Assembly (NCBI RefSeq): GCF_014651495.1
Contig: NZ_BMWZ01000006.1
Span: forward strand, 198,697-262,696
DNA length: 64,000 nt
Reading direction: 5' to 3'
Source: Algibacter mikhailovii
Lineage (GTDB): Bacteria > Bacteroidota > Bacteroidia > Flavobacteriales > Flavobacteriaceae
The position numbers were made by a program, and so were the translations under genes. Each line of letters starts with the position of its first letter. Positions within the stretch are counted from its first letter, which is position 1. The notes beneath the pieces were generated by a model. The model searched no databases. It saw only the letters and a list, made by a program, of their open reading frames with translations, and was not told where the DNA came from. This document shows positions 1-10,047 of this stretch, one piece after another.

Positions 1-51
1 GATCGTGTTTTCCCAACATTAGGAGGTGATAACTGGTGGGCCAAAAAATAA
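1..51 (+). CDS. C-terminal end of an unidentified protein (partial)
   Basis: The first 17 codons are open in frame 1 and end at TAA (49-51), encoding a tail that ends in GGDNWWAKK. The start lies outside the window. The tail is too short to assign to a family. It ends 18 bases before the esterase start on the same strand, so the two genes are probably co-transcribed. Confidence 0.5.
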   Translation, partial: DRVFPTLGGDNWWAKK

Positions 52-69
52 GTTTATAGCAATTTACAA

Positions 70-945
70 ATGAAGAGATTATTAATATTGGGTATTTTTA
101 TTATTGGAAACACTGCGCTTTGGGGAAACCCTGAACCCGATACTATAGTTGTTTACAAAAAAATAGATGGATTTGAATTGAAATTACACATGTTTTTTCC
201 TGAAAATCATGATAAAAGTGAAAAAGTACCAAGCATAGTATTTTTTCATGGTGGGGGTTGGAAAGGCGGAGGGGTGGCTCATTTTTATAATCAAGCCGCG
301 TATTTTGCCACAAGAGGACTGATTGCTATTAGTGCTCAATATAGGGTTGAAAAACCACATGGTACCACTCCAAAAGAATGCGTAAAGGATGCGAAATCGG
401 CCATGCGATGGATTCGCTCACATGCAACAGTTTATGGTATTGATCCTAATAGGATATTAGCAGGAGGAGGTTCTGCAGGCGGTCATGTCGCTGCTGCTGT
501 ATCGACTATTGACGGTTTTAATGAAGATGGAGAAGATCTTTCTGTGAGTTGCATACCCAAAGCTTTAATGCTTTTCAATCCGGTTGCCAATAACAGTAAA
601 GAAGGTTATGGTTATGATCGTGTCAAAGACTATTGGAAAGCGTTTTCACCAGCGCATAATTTAAAAAAAGGAACACCACCTACGCTTATCATGCTTGGCA
701 CCAAGGATCAGCTTTTTAAGATTGATTTAGCAAAACAGTATAAGGCTGATATGGAAGCTTTAGGGAATAGGTGTGATTTAATCTTGTATCAAGGTCAAGA
801 TCACGCTTTTTTTAACATTGATAGAAACAAAGAATTGCATTTTCAAACCATGATTGATGTAGATGTGTTTTTATCCTCTTTAGGGTACTTGCAAGGAGAA
901 CCCACTGTAGATGAGTTTCGAAAAACTTTAAATCAATATAAATAA
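70..945 (+). CDS. Secreted alpha/beta-hydrolase, carbohydrate esterase-like
   Basis: A 291-residue alpha/beta hydrolase of the BD-FAE/acetyl-xylan-esterase-like group, which remove acyl groups from polysaccharides or oligosaccharides. An N-terminal signal peptide (about residues 1-19) points to export. The oxyanion-hole motif HGGGW is at residues 60-64 and the nucleophile elbow GGSAGG places Ser135. Asp213 (in LGTKDQ) and His245 (in QDHAFF) complete a plausible Ser-Asp-His triad. It sits 16 bases upstream of a small secreted protein and ahead of two sulfatases, which suggests it removes acetyl or other ester groups from the same algal glycan. The substrate is inferred from context; a peptidase-like or lipid esterase role cannot be excluded. 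Confidence 0.85.
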   Translation: MKRLLILGIFIIGNTALWGNPEPDTIVVYKKIDGFELKLHMFFPENHDKSEKVPSIVFFHGGGWKGGGVAHFYNQAAYFATRGLIAISAQYRVEKPHGTTPKECVKDAKSAMRWIRSHATVYGIDPNRILAGGGSAGGHVAAAVSTIDGFNEDGEDLSVSCIPKALMLFNPVANNSKEGYGYDRVKDYWKAFSPAHNLKKGTPPTLIMLGTKDQLFKIDLAKQYKADMEALGNRCDLILYQGQDHAFFNIDRNKELHFQTMIDVDVFLSSLGYLQGEPTVDEFRKTLNQYK

Positions 946-961
946 CAAAAATTTAAGTATT

Positions 962-1321
962 ATGAAAAAAACAATTTCATTGATTGCCTTTTTAGTGGTA
1001 ACTATAACAAGTTTTGCACAGTCAAAAAGCAATTGGAATGAGGGCAGATTTGAACGTTCAAAAGTATATGCTGAAATGGCGGCAAAAGAATTCAATTTAA
1101 CTAAGGCACAGCAAGAAGAACTCTATGAAATGAAAGTTCAACATTATGAAGATCAATATGAAGCTACTCAGAAATTTAATAAAGGTGAAATAACTAAAGA
1201 AGAAAAAAAGGAATCAAATAAAAAATTTGGCAGATACTTCAATAAATTAACAGGAAAAAATTATAAGGAGTTAAAGCCCTTTTATGATAAGGTGAACAAG
1301 GAGCTGGCTAAATTGAAATAG
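962..1321 (+). CDS. Small secreted helical protein with LTxxQ motif
   Basis: A 119-residue protein with a clear signal peptide ending at SFAQ (about residue 20), followed by a highly charged, Lys/Glu-rich, mostly helical region. The LTKAQQEEL stretch (about residues 45-53) matches the LTxxQ motif of Spy/CpxP-like periplasmic proteins. Those act as envelope-stress sensors or chaperones, but the family is loosely defined and the role here is not known. It follows the esterase by 16 bases and so probably shares its transcript. It has no catalytic signature. It could bind sulfated polymer through its basic residues, but that is speculation. Confidence 0.75.
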   Translation: MKKTISLIAFLVVTITSFAQSKSNWNEGRFERSKVYAEMAAKEFNLTKAQQEELYEMKVQHYEDQYEATQKFNKGEITKEEKKESNKKFGRYFNKLTGKNYKELKPFYDKVNKELAKLK

Positions 1322-1454
1322 ACTTTTTTAAAAATATTAAGTAGTTAATTAATAGATGTTTAAGGTCTATTAGTTTTATTAATACCTTACTTTAATTAAA
1401 CGAAGATTATAAATGCTAGTCTTAATGATGTCCATAAGATTTAAAAAAATAACC

Positions 1455-2915
1455 ATGAACAGAATTACCTTTCTTTTAACTTTTTCCGTAATATCTTGTT
1501 TTTATACAAGTATATGCGCTCAAAACAATAAGAAGCCAAATCTTTTAATTATTCATACAGATGAACATAATCTAAGAACTCTTGGTGCTTATAGAGAAAC
1601 CATGTCTAAAGAACAAGCAGAAATGTGGGGAAAAGGCAATATTGTGGAAACTCCAAACATTGATAGCATAGCTAAAGAAGGCGCTTTAGCCTTAAATTGG
1701 TATGCAACTTCTCCTGTTTGTACACCTTCTAGGGCATCTATGGTTACTGGTTTGTATCCAGTTGCTACAGGGTCTCCAGTGAATGATATGCCGCTGAATG
1801 ATGATGTTATAACATTTGGTCAAATTCTAAAAGATAATGGATATGCCACATCTTATGTTGGTAAATGGCACCTGGATGGAGAGGATAAACCAGGTTTTGA
1901 ACCAGCTAGAAAATTTGGATTTGATCATAACCGATATATGATGAATCGTGGGCATTGGAAAATATTGAAAGAAGACGTAGAGGGTGTAAAAGTTGATCAA
2001 GAAATAAGTAAATATGGAGGTGGTGTTTTTGTTCAAGAAAAAGCGAACGAAGAATCTTTTACTACCGATTTTTTAGTGAATAGAGCGTTAAAAATATTAA
2101 ATCAAGACAAGGATAAACCGTTCTGTTTAATGCTTTCAATTCCAGATCCACATGGACCGGACCAGGTGCGTGCACCCTATAATACAATGTACACCCATTT
2201 AAAATTTGAGGACCCCAGGACCATGCATACTCCAAACGCCATTAATCCGGGTTGGGTAAATAAAAATGGGAAAAAGAATGTTGCTAAAAAAATTAAGCAA
2301 AATGCCATGGCCCAATATTATGGGATGGTTAAGTGTATTGATGATAATATAGGTCGTTTATTGAAATTTTTAAAAGACAATAATTTGGAGGAAAATACTA
2401 TTGTAGTTTTTACTTCAGATCATGGAGATTTGTTAGGAGAACATGGCAAACTTAATAAGGGCGTACCTTATGAAACATCTGCCAGAGTAGCTTTTTTGTT
2501 AAAATATCCAGAAAAGGTAATGGCCGGAAAACAAATAGAAAAAGCCTATACCATGGCTGATTTTACGCCTACGGTTCTTGGGTTGATGGGAGTTGATTTA
2601 TCGTCTTATAATTTTCATGGAACCAATGCTTCAGTTGATTTTAATAATAAGAAAAAGAAAATTGTGGATGATAGAATCGTTTACATCACTAATGCTAACA
2701 AAAGGTGGGTAGCTGCAGTAAATAATCAATATAAATTGGTCTTGTCTCCTAAAGATAAGCCATGGTTGTTTGACTTGAAAAGGGATCCAGATGAATTAGT
2801 GAATTATTATAATGATGAGGCCTATTCGGCAATAGCTAAAAAAATGGAGGCTGAGTTATATGCTCAGATGGAAAAATATAAAGAACCACTTAAGAAAAGA
2901 GCCATTTTAAAATAA
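1455..2915 (+). CDS. S1-family sulfatase (formylglycine type)
   Basis: A secreted type I sulfatase that hydrolyses sulfate esters. The motif C-T-P-S-R, the site where Cys is converted to formylglycine, is encoded from base 1719 (residue 103 counting from an upstream in-frame ATG at 1413). I chose the ATG at 1455 because it gives a clean signal peptide (MNRITFLLTFSVISC...CAQ). ATGs at 1413 and 1428 are possible but put extra basic residues ahead of it. The usual N-terminal Asp-Asp metal pair is Asp-Glu here (HTDEH). The second metal and substrate region is present (FTSDHGDLLGEHG), as is the GKWHLDG segment. Length of about 486 residues is normal. It is followed by a second sulfatase. The sulfated sugar and position cannot be read from sequence alone. 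Confidence 0.9.
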   Translation: MNRITFLLTFSVISCFYTSICAQNNKKPNLLIIHTDEHNLRTLGAYRETMSKEQAEMWGKGNIVETPNIDSIAKEGALALNWYATSPVCTPSRASMVTGLYPVATGSPVNDMPLNDDVITFGQILKDNGYATSYVGKWHLDGEDKPGFEPARKFGFDHNRYMMNRGHWKILKEDVEGVKVDQEISKYGGGVFVQEKANEESFTTDFLVNRALKILNQDKDKPFCLMLSIPDPHGPDQVRAPYNTMYTHLKFEDPRTMHTPNAINPGWVNKNGKKNVAKKIKQNAMAQYYGMVKCIDDNIGRLLKFLKDNNLEENTIVVFTSDHGDLLGEHGKLNKGVPYETSARVAFLLKYPEKVMAGKQIEKAYTMADFTPTVLGLMGVDLSSYNFHGTNASVDFNNKKKKIVDDRIVYITNANKRWVAAVNNQYKLVLSPKDKPWLFDLKRDPDELVNYYNDEAYSAIAKKMEAELYAQMEKYKEPLKKRAILK

Positions 2916-3015
2916 TACATATGGAAGAATAATGTTTGTTAACAGGTAACTCATAAAAAAAATAGAAGCGCAATTAGAAACTGTTGTTCGGAATAAACCT
3001 ATTTAAATTATTAAA

Positions 3016-4494
3016 ATGAAAATCAAATTTTACATCTTATTATTGCTTTGTTGTATCCAAGGAAGAGTACTTTTAGCACAAGAAAAGCAACCAAACATAT
3101 TATTTATTGCCATTGATGATATGAATGATTGGACTGGTTTTTTAGGAGGGCACCCTGAGACAATAACCCCAAATATGGACAAACTTTCAAAAAAGAGTGT
3201 GAATTTTACTAATGCCCATACTTCTGCTCCGGGTTGTTCTCCAAGCAGAAATGCGTTGTTATACGGTGTCCAACCATTTAATTCCGGTTTGTATCCATTT
3301 TATGAGCATAATATTCACGAGCAATTAATGCAACAGTATACGTCTTTGCCTAGACTTCTTAAAGAAAATGGTTATAGCACCTTTGGAGCAGGAAAAATTC
3401 ATCATGGTACACTTAAAGATCCTAGAGAATGGACAGATTATTTGGATACTCAAAAGAACAAAAAAGTATTTAGAAAAGGCGAGGGGTATATCAAAGGGAA
3501 AAATGGGAAATATTCTTTCAGACCAACGTTAAACCCTGATGAGGAGCATATTGATCATCAAGTGGCGTCATACGGTATTGAAAAACTAAATGAAAAACAT
3601 GACAAGCCTTTCTTTTTAGCAGTCGGTATTGTAAAACCACATTTGCCCTTTGATGCGCCCGCACGTTTTTTTGATGCCTTGCCTGAAAACATTACACCAC
3701 CTGATATGATTGAAAATGATGCCGACGATATTCCTAAAACAGGAAAATCATTACGTAAAATAGGGGAATACAATCACTACCTAAATAAAGATGTTTGGAA
3801 TGATGTGAGAAAAGCATATTTGGCTTGTATTTCTTGGGCAGATTATAATATTGGTCGTGTATTAGATGCGCTTGAAAATAGTGCGTATGCTGATAATACT
3901 ATTGTTGTATTATGGTCAGATCATGGTTATCATTTAGGAGAGAAACAGACTTTCAAAAAGTTTACACTTTGGGAGGAAGCTACTAAAGTTCCTTTCATTA
4001 TCTACGATGGAAGACCACAAGAAAAACTTAAACCAGGAACATATTCTGAAGCCGTATCTTTAATAAATGTATATAAAACCATTGCCGATTATACGAATAT
4101 CAATACGCCTGAATATGTAGATGGAGAAAGTCTTGTTCCTATTGTTAAAAACCAATCCGTTAAATTAGAAGACCCTACAATTATATCATGGGGAAGAGGA
4201 AATTATTCAGTAAGAAATAAGGATTATAGATACATCAGATATTTTGATGGGGGTGAAGAGTTGTATAATCATAAGATTGATTCAAATGAATGGCATAACC
4301 TTGCAAAAGATTCAGACTATCAAAAAATAAAAAATGAATTGAATGCCCATTTGCCTAAACATGAAAAACCTATGGTCAGTGAACATGTTAGTGTTTGGAG
4401 TATTGAAGGTGCTGATAAAGAGAAATTCAAGGCGAAAAAAAGTTCGTCAACCACAAAAAATGGAAATAAAAACCCTAAGAATAAAACTAAATAA
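3016..4494 (+). CDS. S1-family sulfatase, iduronate-2-sulfatase-like
   Basis: A 492-residue secreted sulfatase. The signal peptide ends near residue 21 (LLAQ), metal-binding Asp-Asp is in AIDDMNDW, and the formylglycine motif C-S-P-S-R places Cys74. The segment GAGKIHHG replaces the more common GKWH, and WSDHGYHLGEKQ supplies the second metal region. The DDMNDW...GGHP pattern and the LGEKQTFKKFTLWEEATKVP region resemble iduronate-2-sulfatase-type enzymes, also common in marine Bacteroidota for 2-O-sulfated sugars. The C-terminus is a Lys/Ser/Asn-rich low-complexity tail (about the last 25 residues). It lies 100 bases after the previous sulfatase in the same orientation. The exact substrate is unknown. 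Confidence 0.9.
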   Translation: MKIKFYILLLLCCIQGRVLLAQEKQPNILFIAIDDMNDWTGFLGGHPETITPNMDKLSKKSVNFTNAHTSAPGCSPSRNALLYGVQPFNSGLYPFYEHNIHEQLMQQYTSLPRLLKENGYSTFGAGKIHHGTLKDPREWTDYLDTQKNKKVFRKGEGYIKGKNGKYSFRPTLNPDEEHIDHQVASYGIEKLNEKHDKPFFLAVGIVKPHLPFDAPARFFDALPENITPPDMIENDADDIPKTGKSLRKIGEYNHYLNKDVWNDVRKAYLACISWADYNIGRVLDALENSAYADNTIVVLWSDHGYHLGEKQTFKKFTLWEEATKVPFIIYDGRPQEKLKPGTYSEAVSLINVYKTIADYTNINTPEYVDGESLVPIVKNQSVKLEDPTIISWGRGNYSVRNKDYRYIRYFDGGEELYNHKIDSNEWHNLAKDSDYQKIKNELNAHLPKHEKPMVSEHVSVWSIEGADKEKFKAKKSSSTTKNGNKNPKNKTK

Positions 4495-4954
4495 TAAGTA
4501 ATTTTTTTTTTGGCTTTTTATGCGGGCGTATTTAATTAAAATATTGTCAATTGAATTTTCGATATCCCTTATGAGTTAGCTTCAAATCTTTGCTTAGTCT
4601 ATATAAAGGTCGGCCGAGATGTTAATGATGTTATAGATACCTACAAAGGTGATATATAATCCAATCTACTCCGCTAATATTTAGATATAATATATACCCA
4701 TTAGATTTATCAAATGACACATATATGATCATTTAAAAAATGGTATTTAATCCAGATTCCTATTTATAGAAATATTTGACCAATATGACACGTGATTTGG
4801 TGTATTTGGCTTTAATTTAATCCGTCATTCTTAATATATTTGCTGAAATGCATAAGTTATTACTCGCATAAGTAATCAATAAAAAAATGAAATTTAATAT
4901 TCTAGGATTTTAGGTTAACAGTAAAGTTAATGGCAGATGTTAAATTTGAAAGTT
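4495..4954. other. Intergenic region upstream of the HTCS gene
   Basis: About 460 AT-rich bases between a sulfatase and the HTCS regulator. No ORF with a credible product is seen. TATATTTG at 4835-4842 matches the Bacteroidota -7 element TAnnTTTG. The nearest upstream TTTG (4805-4808) is 26 bases away, longer than usual, so this is only a weak promoter candidate. No strong hairpin follows the sulfatase stop, although a T-run starts at about 4502. Confidence 0.4.
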
Positions 4955-7900
4955 ATGAATAAATATTACATATATACAGTGTTCTTTTGGTGTTTATTGG
5001 GTTTTGCTCAAGAGAATCAGAACAATTTTGTGTTTGACTATATTTCTTCTAAAGAAGGGCTTTCGCATAATTATGTAACTAAAGTAGTTAGTGATTCATT
5101 AAATGTAAAATGGATTGCAACTGAAAACGGTATTACAAAATATGATGGTGTAAATTATTATACAATAAGACCAGGACTCAAATATCCAGGGTTACAAAAT
5201 GAAAATATTGAAACCTTGTTTTTAGATAGCAAAAATAATTTATGGATTGGAACAAAAAGTGGCGGATTATCTAAACTTGAAATAAAGACACATAAACTTA
5301 CCAACTTAAATAACATATTAACCAATGCAACAAAAGCGTCTTTAAGGATTAAGGCTATTCAAGAAGATAACGAAGGGAACATATGGGTTGGGACACATCA
5401 AAAAGGTATTTATGTTTTAGACCCTATTGAAGAAAAAATTGTTCAGCATCATGAAATTACTGAATATAGATTTATAAAAAAAGACAAACAGGGAAATATT
5501 TGGTTTACACAGGGTTTTTCATTGAAAAAGTATGTTCCTGAAAAAAGGCAAATATTTTCCTATTCAGTTGGAGAATATGTTTCAACTATGATTGATGACA
5601 CCTCTAGAAATTGCTTTTGGTTTGGTATAATTAATAATAAAGCGAAGCATCACGTCCTTAAACTAGATAAAACTACAAATAAATTCACGAAAGTTTACAC
5701 TAAAATCCCCGCTGAATTCACTTCTACTCTATATTTGGATAGGCATGATAATTTGTGGGTTGGTACTTGGGGTAATGGATTGTATACTAGTGATTCAGAG
5801 GTTAGTAAATTTAAAAAAATGAATTTGGTTTACCCTCCAGATGCTAAGAAAACAAACAATTATGAAATAATTTTGGATATCCATGAAGATAAGAATAATG
5901 TCCTATGGATATCTTCCGATTTTGGAGGAATTGTTACGTTAACAGAAGGTAGAGGGTTTGAAAATTTAGATCAATTTGTCACAAATAAAACACTTGTCGA
6001 GGAGAAGAATTTTCACTCAGTTTTTCAAGACGAAGAAGATGTTTATTTAGGCACGTTAAGAAATGGTTTATTTTACGGGAAAGACTTTGAATCGTTAGTT
6101 CAGCTTAAAGAGACTTCAAAAAGTAAGGTTCAAGCCATTTCAAAACACAATGATGACATTGTAATATCTACAAGCAAAGCAGTTCTATTTTTAAATAAGA
6201 ACCATAATGTGACTAATACTCTCAAAATAGGCAAAGCAACATGTTTCTTGTCAGAAAACAATAACACATTATGGGTAGGGAGCCAACTAAGTGGCCTTTT
6301 TAAAGTAAAAACTGGAGCGTCAGATGCTCCCGAAAAAGTTAAAATATTCTCTAGTAGAAATCCTAAAGCTAAAATTGAAAGTATGAGGATTACTTCAATG
6401 GTTAAAGATTCTCAGAACAATTTTTGGCTAGGGACCTATAATGGTCTGCATTTATACGATAAAGCAGCAGATGAATTTGTTCACCACTCCAAGCTCCTAA
6501 CTGAGGAAATACCTAATATTATTAACACCATCTATACAGATTCTGAATATGTCTGGCTTGGCACGCCAAGTGGGTTATTTAAATTGCAATATGCGGAGGG
6601 TAAATTGAGCGTTTTAAAAACTTATGACGCCTTACAATATGGTTTAGAAAATGATTTTATTTGTGGTATTACTTCAGATAATCAGGGTTTTATTTGGTTA
6701 ACCACCTCTACTAATTTAATACGATTTGATAAATTCAATGATTCATTTGTGAATTTTGGAGAACAAGATGGGGTGTACACATCCGTATTTAATTTACGTA
6801 GTCTATTCAATACCTCTTCTAAATCCGTTATATATGCAGGTGGAACAGATAACTTAACATATTTTAATCCAGAGAGTATCGTAGAGAGTCAAAAAGAAGA
6901 GGAACTTATATTTACTTATCTTAAAATTGATAACAAGAAAATTGAAGCATTTGACACGATCAATGAGCATATTATTCTTACCAAGGATTTTAACTATACA
7001 AATGCTATTAAATTATCTCATAAGGAAAAATCATTTGGAGTTGGCTTTACAAATGTTGATTATTTAGATAATTCAGCCATAAATTATCGTTATAAATTGG
7101 TAGGTTTTGATGAGCAATGGAATTACTTAAAAAATCAGAATGAGATTAATTTTATAGGTCTTTCAGCTGGGGCTTATGAGTTGTTGATAAGCTCCTCGAA
7201 AGATTATAAGAATTGGACAGTTCCAATAAAATTAAATGTGGATATATTATATGCGCCTTGGGCTAGCCCGTTTGCATATGCTTTATATTTTATGATAATT
7301 CTTGGGACTGTAGTTGGAGTGGTTTTTGTACTTATGAGGCAATTTCAACTTAAGGATAAGTTAGAAAAAGAGCGAGAATTAAGTGAAGCTAAATTTACTT
7401 TTTTTACCAATATTTCTCACGAATTTAGAACGCCTTTGACGCTCATTGTAAGCCCAATTAAGGAAATATTGCAAGGTGAAGAAAAATTGTCTCCTCATTT
7501 AACCGACAAACTAGTAACTATAGAGAAGAACTCAGATCGTTTATTTAATTTAATTACACAATTATTAGATTTTAGAAAAGCAGAACATGGTTTGCTAAAA
7601 CTTGATGTGAGAAATGGGAATTTTGTTCGTTTTTCAAATGAGGTTTTTCTGTATTTTAAGGAACAAGCACGAATTAAGAATATAGAATATACCTTTAGCT
7701 GCAATAAGGCAGAGATTCTTTTTCCTTTTGATAGAAATAAAATGGAGATAGTATTATGCAACCTTATTTCAAATGCTTTAAAATATACTGAAGAAAACGA
7801 CAAGATATCTTTGGATATTAAAGCTAATTCAGAAGTATGTAAAATTAGTTTGAAAGATACTGGGATTGGCATGAGTAAAATGTTTAAAAAGAAAATATTT

Positions 7901-8950
7901 GATAGGTTTTATCAAATTCAATCCACAAATACATCGAACATTATAGGTAGTGGTATAGGTTTAAGTTTTTCAAAAAAAATTATTGAATTGCATCATGGTT
8001 CAATTGATGTAGAGAGTAAAGTTGAGCATGGAACAGAATTTATAATTGAATTACCACTAGGTCATAATTTTTACCAACAGGAGGTGCTAAACTCAAAACG
8101 TCAGAGTACTGATTTAATTGAAAACTATCAGGAAATTGACAATTCAGCGGTTATTGATTTAAAAGTAAAATCAAAAGAGAATACGCTACTTATTGTAGAT
8201 GATAATAATGATATAAGAAATTACTTGAACCAATTGCTAAGGGGCGAGTATAATATATTAGAGGCTAAAAATGGTGTTGAGGGAGTAGAAGTGGCCACAC
8301 AAGAAGTCCCTGATTTAATTTTATGTGACATTATGATGCCTGAAAAGGATGGTCTTGCTGTCTGCAAAGACCTCAAGTCCCAAATAACAACATCGCACAT
8401 TCCAATTATACTATTAACAGCCAGATCTTCAAATATGTTTGAAATTCAAGGACTGGAAATTGGTGCTGATGATTTTATAACCAAACCATTTGATCCACAG
8501 GTTATAAAAGCGAGGATATCAAGTGTTTTACAGAATAGGGCTAAAATTAGAGAGTCCTTTTTAAATAAAATTCGCTTTGAACCTTCATCATCAAATATTG
8601 AGCAAAGTGATCCGGAGGGGGTATTTATTGAACAAGCTGTTTTATTAGTAGAAGAGAACTTAACTAATGAGAGTTTTGATATTAAAACCATGATTGACAA
8701 ATTAAACATGAGTCAATCTTCGTTATATAGAAAAATTAAATCTTTAACCGGACTTTCCATTACTGCATTTATTCGATCCGTTAGGTTAAAGAAAGCAGCA
8801 GAGTATATTTTAACAGGTGATGATAAATTGAGTGTGGTTTCCCAAAGAGTTGGATTTAACGATTATAAATATTTCAGGGAATCTTTCAAAAGCCAATTTT
8901 CATGTTTGCCTTCGGAGTATAAAATGAATAAAATAGAAAATAATAATTAA
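4955..8950 (+). CDS. Hybrid two-component system sensor/regulator (HTCS)
   Basis: A one-protein two-component system that senses oligosaccharide in the periplasm and activates polysaccharide-use genes. Starting at 4955 gives a good signal sequence (MNKYYIYTVFFWCLLGFAQ); an in-frame ATG at 4937 adds six residues. Residues about 25-690 are Reg_prop-type beta-propeller repeats (recurring W(I/V)GT and NLWIG units), followed by a Y_Y_Y domain and one membrane segment (about 772-794). The cytoplasmic part has HisKA with His822 in SHEFRTPL, an HATPase with NLISNALKYT, a receiver with LLIVDD and phospho-acceptor Asp1125 in CDIMMPEKDG, and a C-terminal AraC HTH (about 1235-1328). About 1331 residues is typical. 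No SusC/SusD pair lies next to it. Its targets are probably the surrounding sulfatase and glycosidase genes (inference). Confidence 0.95.
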   Translation: MNKYYIYTVFFWCLLGFAQENQNNFVFDYISSKEGLSHNYVTKVVSDSLNVKWIATENGITKYDGVNYYTIRPGLKYPGLQNENIETLFLDSKNNLWIGTKSGGLSKLEIKTHKLTNLNNILTNATKASLRIKAIQEDNEGNIWVGTHQKGIYVLDPIEEKIVQHHEITEYRFIKKDKQGNIWFTQGFSLKKYVPEKRQIFSYSVGEYVSTMIDDTSRNCFWFGIINNKAKHHVLKLDKTTNKFTKVYTKIPAEFTSTLYLDRHDNLWVGTWGNGLYTSDSEVSKFKKMNLVYPPDAKKTNNYEIILDIHEDKNNVLWISSDFGGIVTLTEGRGFENLDQFVTNKTLVEEKNFHSVFQDEEDVYLGTLRNGLFYGKDFESLVQLKETSKSKVQAISKHNDDIVISTSKAVLFLNKNHNVTNTLKIGKATCFLSENNNTLWVGSQLSGLFKVKTGASDAPEKVKIFSSRNPKAKIESMRITSMVKDSQNNFWLGTYNGLHLYDKAADEFVHHSKLLTEEIPNIINTIYTDSEYVWLGTPSGLFKLQYAEGKLSVLKTYDALQYGLENDFICGITSDNQGFIWLTTSTNLIRFDKFNDSFVNFGEQDGVYTSVFNLRSLFNTSSKSVIYAGGTDNLTYFNPESIVESQKEEELIFTYLKIDNKKIEAFDTINEHIILTKDFNYTNAIKLSHKEKSFGVGFTNVDYLDNSAINYRYKLVGFDEQWNYLKNQNEINFIGLSAGAYELLISSSKDYKNWTVPIKLNVDILYAPWASPFAYALYFMIILGTVVGVVFVLMRQFQLKDKLEKERELSEAKFTFFTNISHEFRTPLTLIVSPIKEILQGEEKLSPHLTDKLVTIEKNSDRLFNLITQLLDFRKAEHGLLKLDVRNGNFVRFSNEVFLYFKEQARIKNIEYTFSCNKAEILFPFDRNKMEIVLCNLISNALKYTEENDKISLDIKANSEVCKISLKDTGIGMSKMFKKKIFDRFYQIQSTNTSNIIGSGIGLSFSKKIIELHHGSIDVESKVEHGTEFIIELPLGHNFYQQEVLNSKRQSTDLIENYQEIDNSAVIDLKVKSKENTLLIVDDNNDIRNYLNQLLRGEYNILEAKNGVEGVEVATQEVPDLILCDIMMPEKDGLAVCKDLKSQITTSHIPIILLTARSSNMFEIQGLEIGADDFITKPFDPQVIKARISSVLQNRAKIRESFLNKIRFEPSSSNIEQSDPEGVFIEQAVLLVEENLTNESFDIKTMIDKLNMSQSSLYRKIKSLTGLSITAFIRSVRLKKAAEYILTGDDKLSVVSQRVGFNDYKYFRESFKSQFSCLPSEYKMNKIENNN

Positions 8951-9162
8951 TTTTTCTATTTCAACAATCCGCTATAATCCTATTTCAAGTGACTTAATTA
9001 AAAAAACAGAAACCATATTAAATACAGTGTTTACGGAGTAAATAAACGAAAATAACCTTAAAAAGACGAATTTGACACACTGATTGAATTATATGTACTC
9101 ACAGATAATTCATAATGCAAATAATTTTGTAATCATACTAATTAAACTAATAGCCTTGAATT

Positions 9163-10020
9163 ATGGAATTAAAATACAGTCCTTTAAAAAGTTTAGATTC
9201 GCAATCATTTTATGTAAAAAGACATCAGGTACCTTATTTTGGGCCGGATTGGCATTATCATGATGAATATGAATTAATCTTAACATTAAAGGGAGAAGGT
9301 GTAAGGATAATTGGCGATGAGATGGACCAATTTGAAGCTCCTGAACTAATATTAATAGGAAGCAATTTACCACATCTTTTTAAGAATAAGGTCGATGAGA
9401 CAGAGGTAGATTATATTGTTTTAAAATTTAAGGATGATATAAATGAACTACCTCTTTTTAAATTACCAGAACTAAATAGGGTAAAGGATTTACTTAGAAG
9501 ATCTAAACGTGGTATAAAATTCTCACCGGAAACCGTTCAAAAAATAAAGCCCTTATTCATAAAGCTTGCTGAAAATAAAGGCTGTAACAAAGTAATTAGT
9601 TTCCTTCAAATATTTGATATTTTATCAAATGCTTCCCAAACAGAGTATTTGGCCAGTGAAAAATTTTCATTACAACTAATTGAAGATGGTGAAGATAGAC
9701 TGCAGAAGGTGCTTAATTATTTGGGCGAAGAATATACAAGAGATATTTCTTTGGAGGAGTTAGCTGAAATAGCACATATGACCAAAAATGCATTTTGCAG
9801 GTATTTTAAAGAAAAAACAGGTAAAACAGCCTTTGGATATTTAAGAGAATATAGAGTTAGTAAAGCATGTCAGATGTTAATAAGTAGTAATAAAACCATA
9901 ACTGAAATTTGTTACGATACTGGCTTTAATTCGTTTTCAAGCTTCACACGCATTTTTAAGAGTTTGAAAAATATATCAGCTAGTGAGTATCAAAATAGAT
10001 ATCTGCGTATAGGAGCATAG
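9163..10020 (+). CDS. AraC-family transcription regulator with cupin sensor domain
   Basis: A 285-residue cytoplasmic regulator. Residues about 20-100 form a cupin-like sugar-sensing domain (WHYHDEYELILTLKGEG). The last about 100 residues hold two HTH motifs of the AraC/XylS type (ISLEELAEIAHMTKNAFCRYFK, then ITEICYDTGFNSFSSFTRIFK). The organisation matches regulators such as RhaS and MelR. TAATTTTG at 9122-9129 fits a -7 element. It is convergent with the RhaT-like/aldolase/dehydratase operon at 10108-14532 and separated from it by a shared terminator. It is the nearest candidate regulator of that operon; the effector is inferred to be a sugar or sugar acid. Confidence 0.9.
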   Translation: MELKYSPLKSLDSQSFYVKRHQVPYFGPDWHYHDEYELILTLKGEGVRIIGDEMDQFEAPELILIGSNLPHLFKNKVDETEVDYIVLKFKDDINELPLFKLPELNRVKDLLRRSKRGIKFSPETVQKIKPLFIKLAENKGCNKVISFLQIFDILSNASQTEYLASEKFSLQLIEDGEDRLQKVLNYLGEEYTRDISLEELAEIAHMTKNAFCRYFKEKTGKTAFGYLREYRVSKACQMLISSNKTITEICYDTGFNSFSSFTRIFKSLKNISASEYQNRYLRIGA

Positions 10021-10047
10021 TTATTAAAGCATTAGAATTAGTCATAA

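Noticed and set aside
4805-4842. Full promoter for the HTCS gene
   Set aside because: TATATTTG is present but the candidate TTTG is 26 bases away, outside the usual spacing, so only the -7 element is noted.
7495-7872. Minus-strand ORF of 125 codons inside the HTCS gene
   Set aside because: It is a shadow in another frame of the histidine kinase region, with no family features.
9161-9373. Minus-strand ORF opposite the AraC gene start
   Set aside because: Lies entirely within the AraC coding region, with a low-complexity hydrophobic product.
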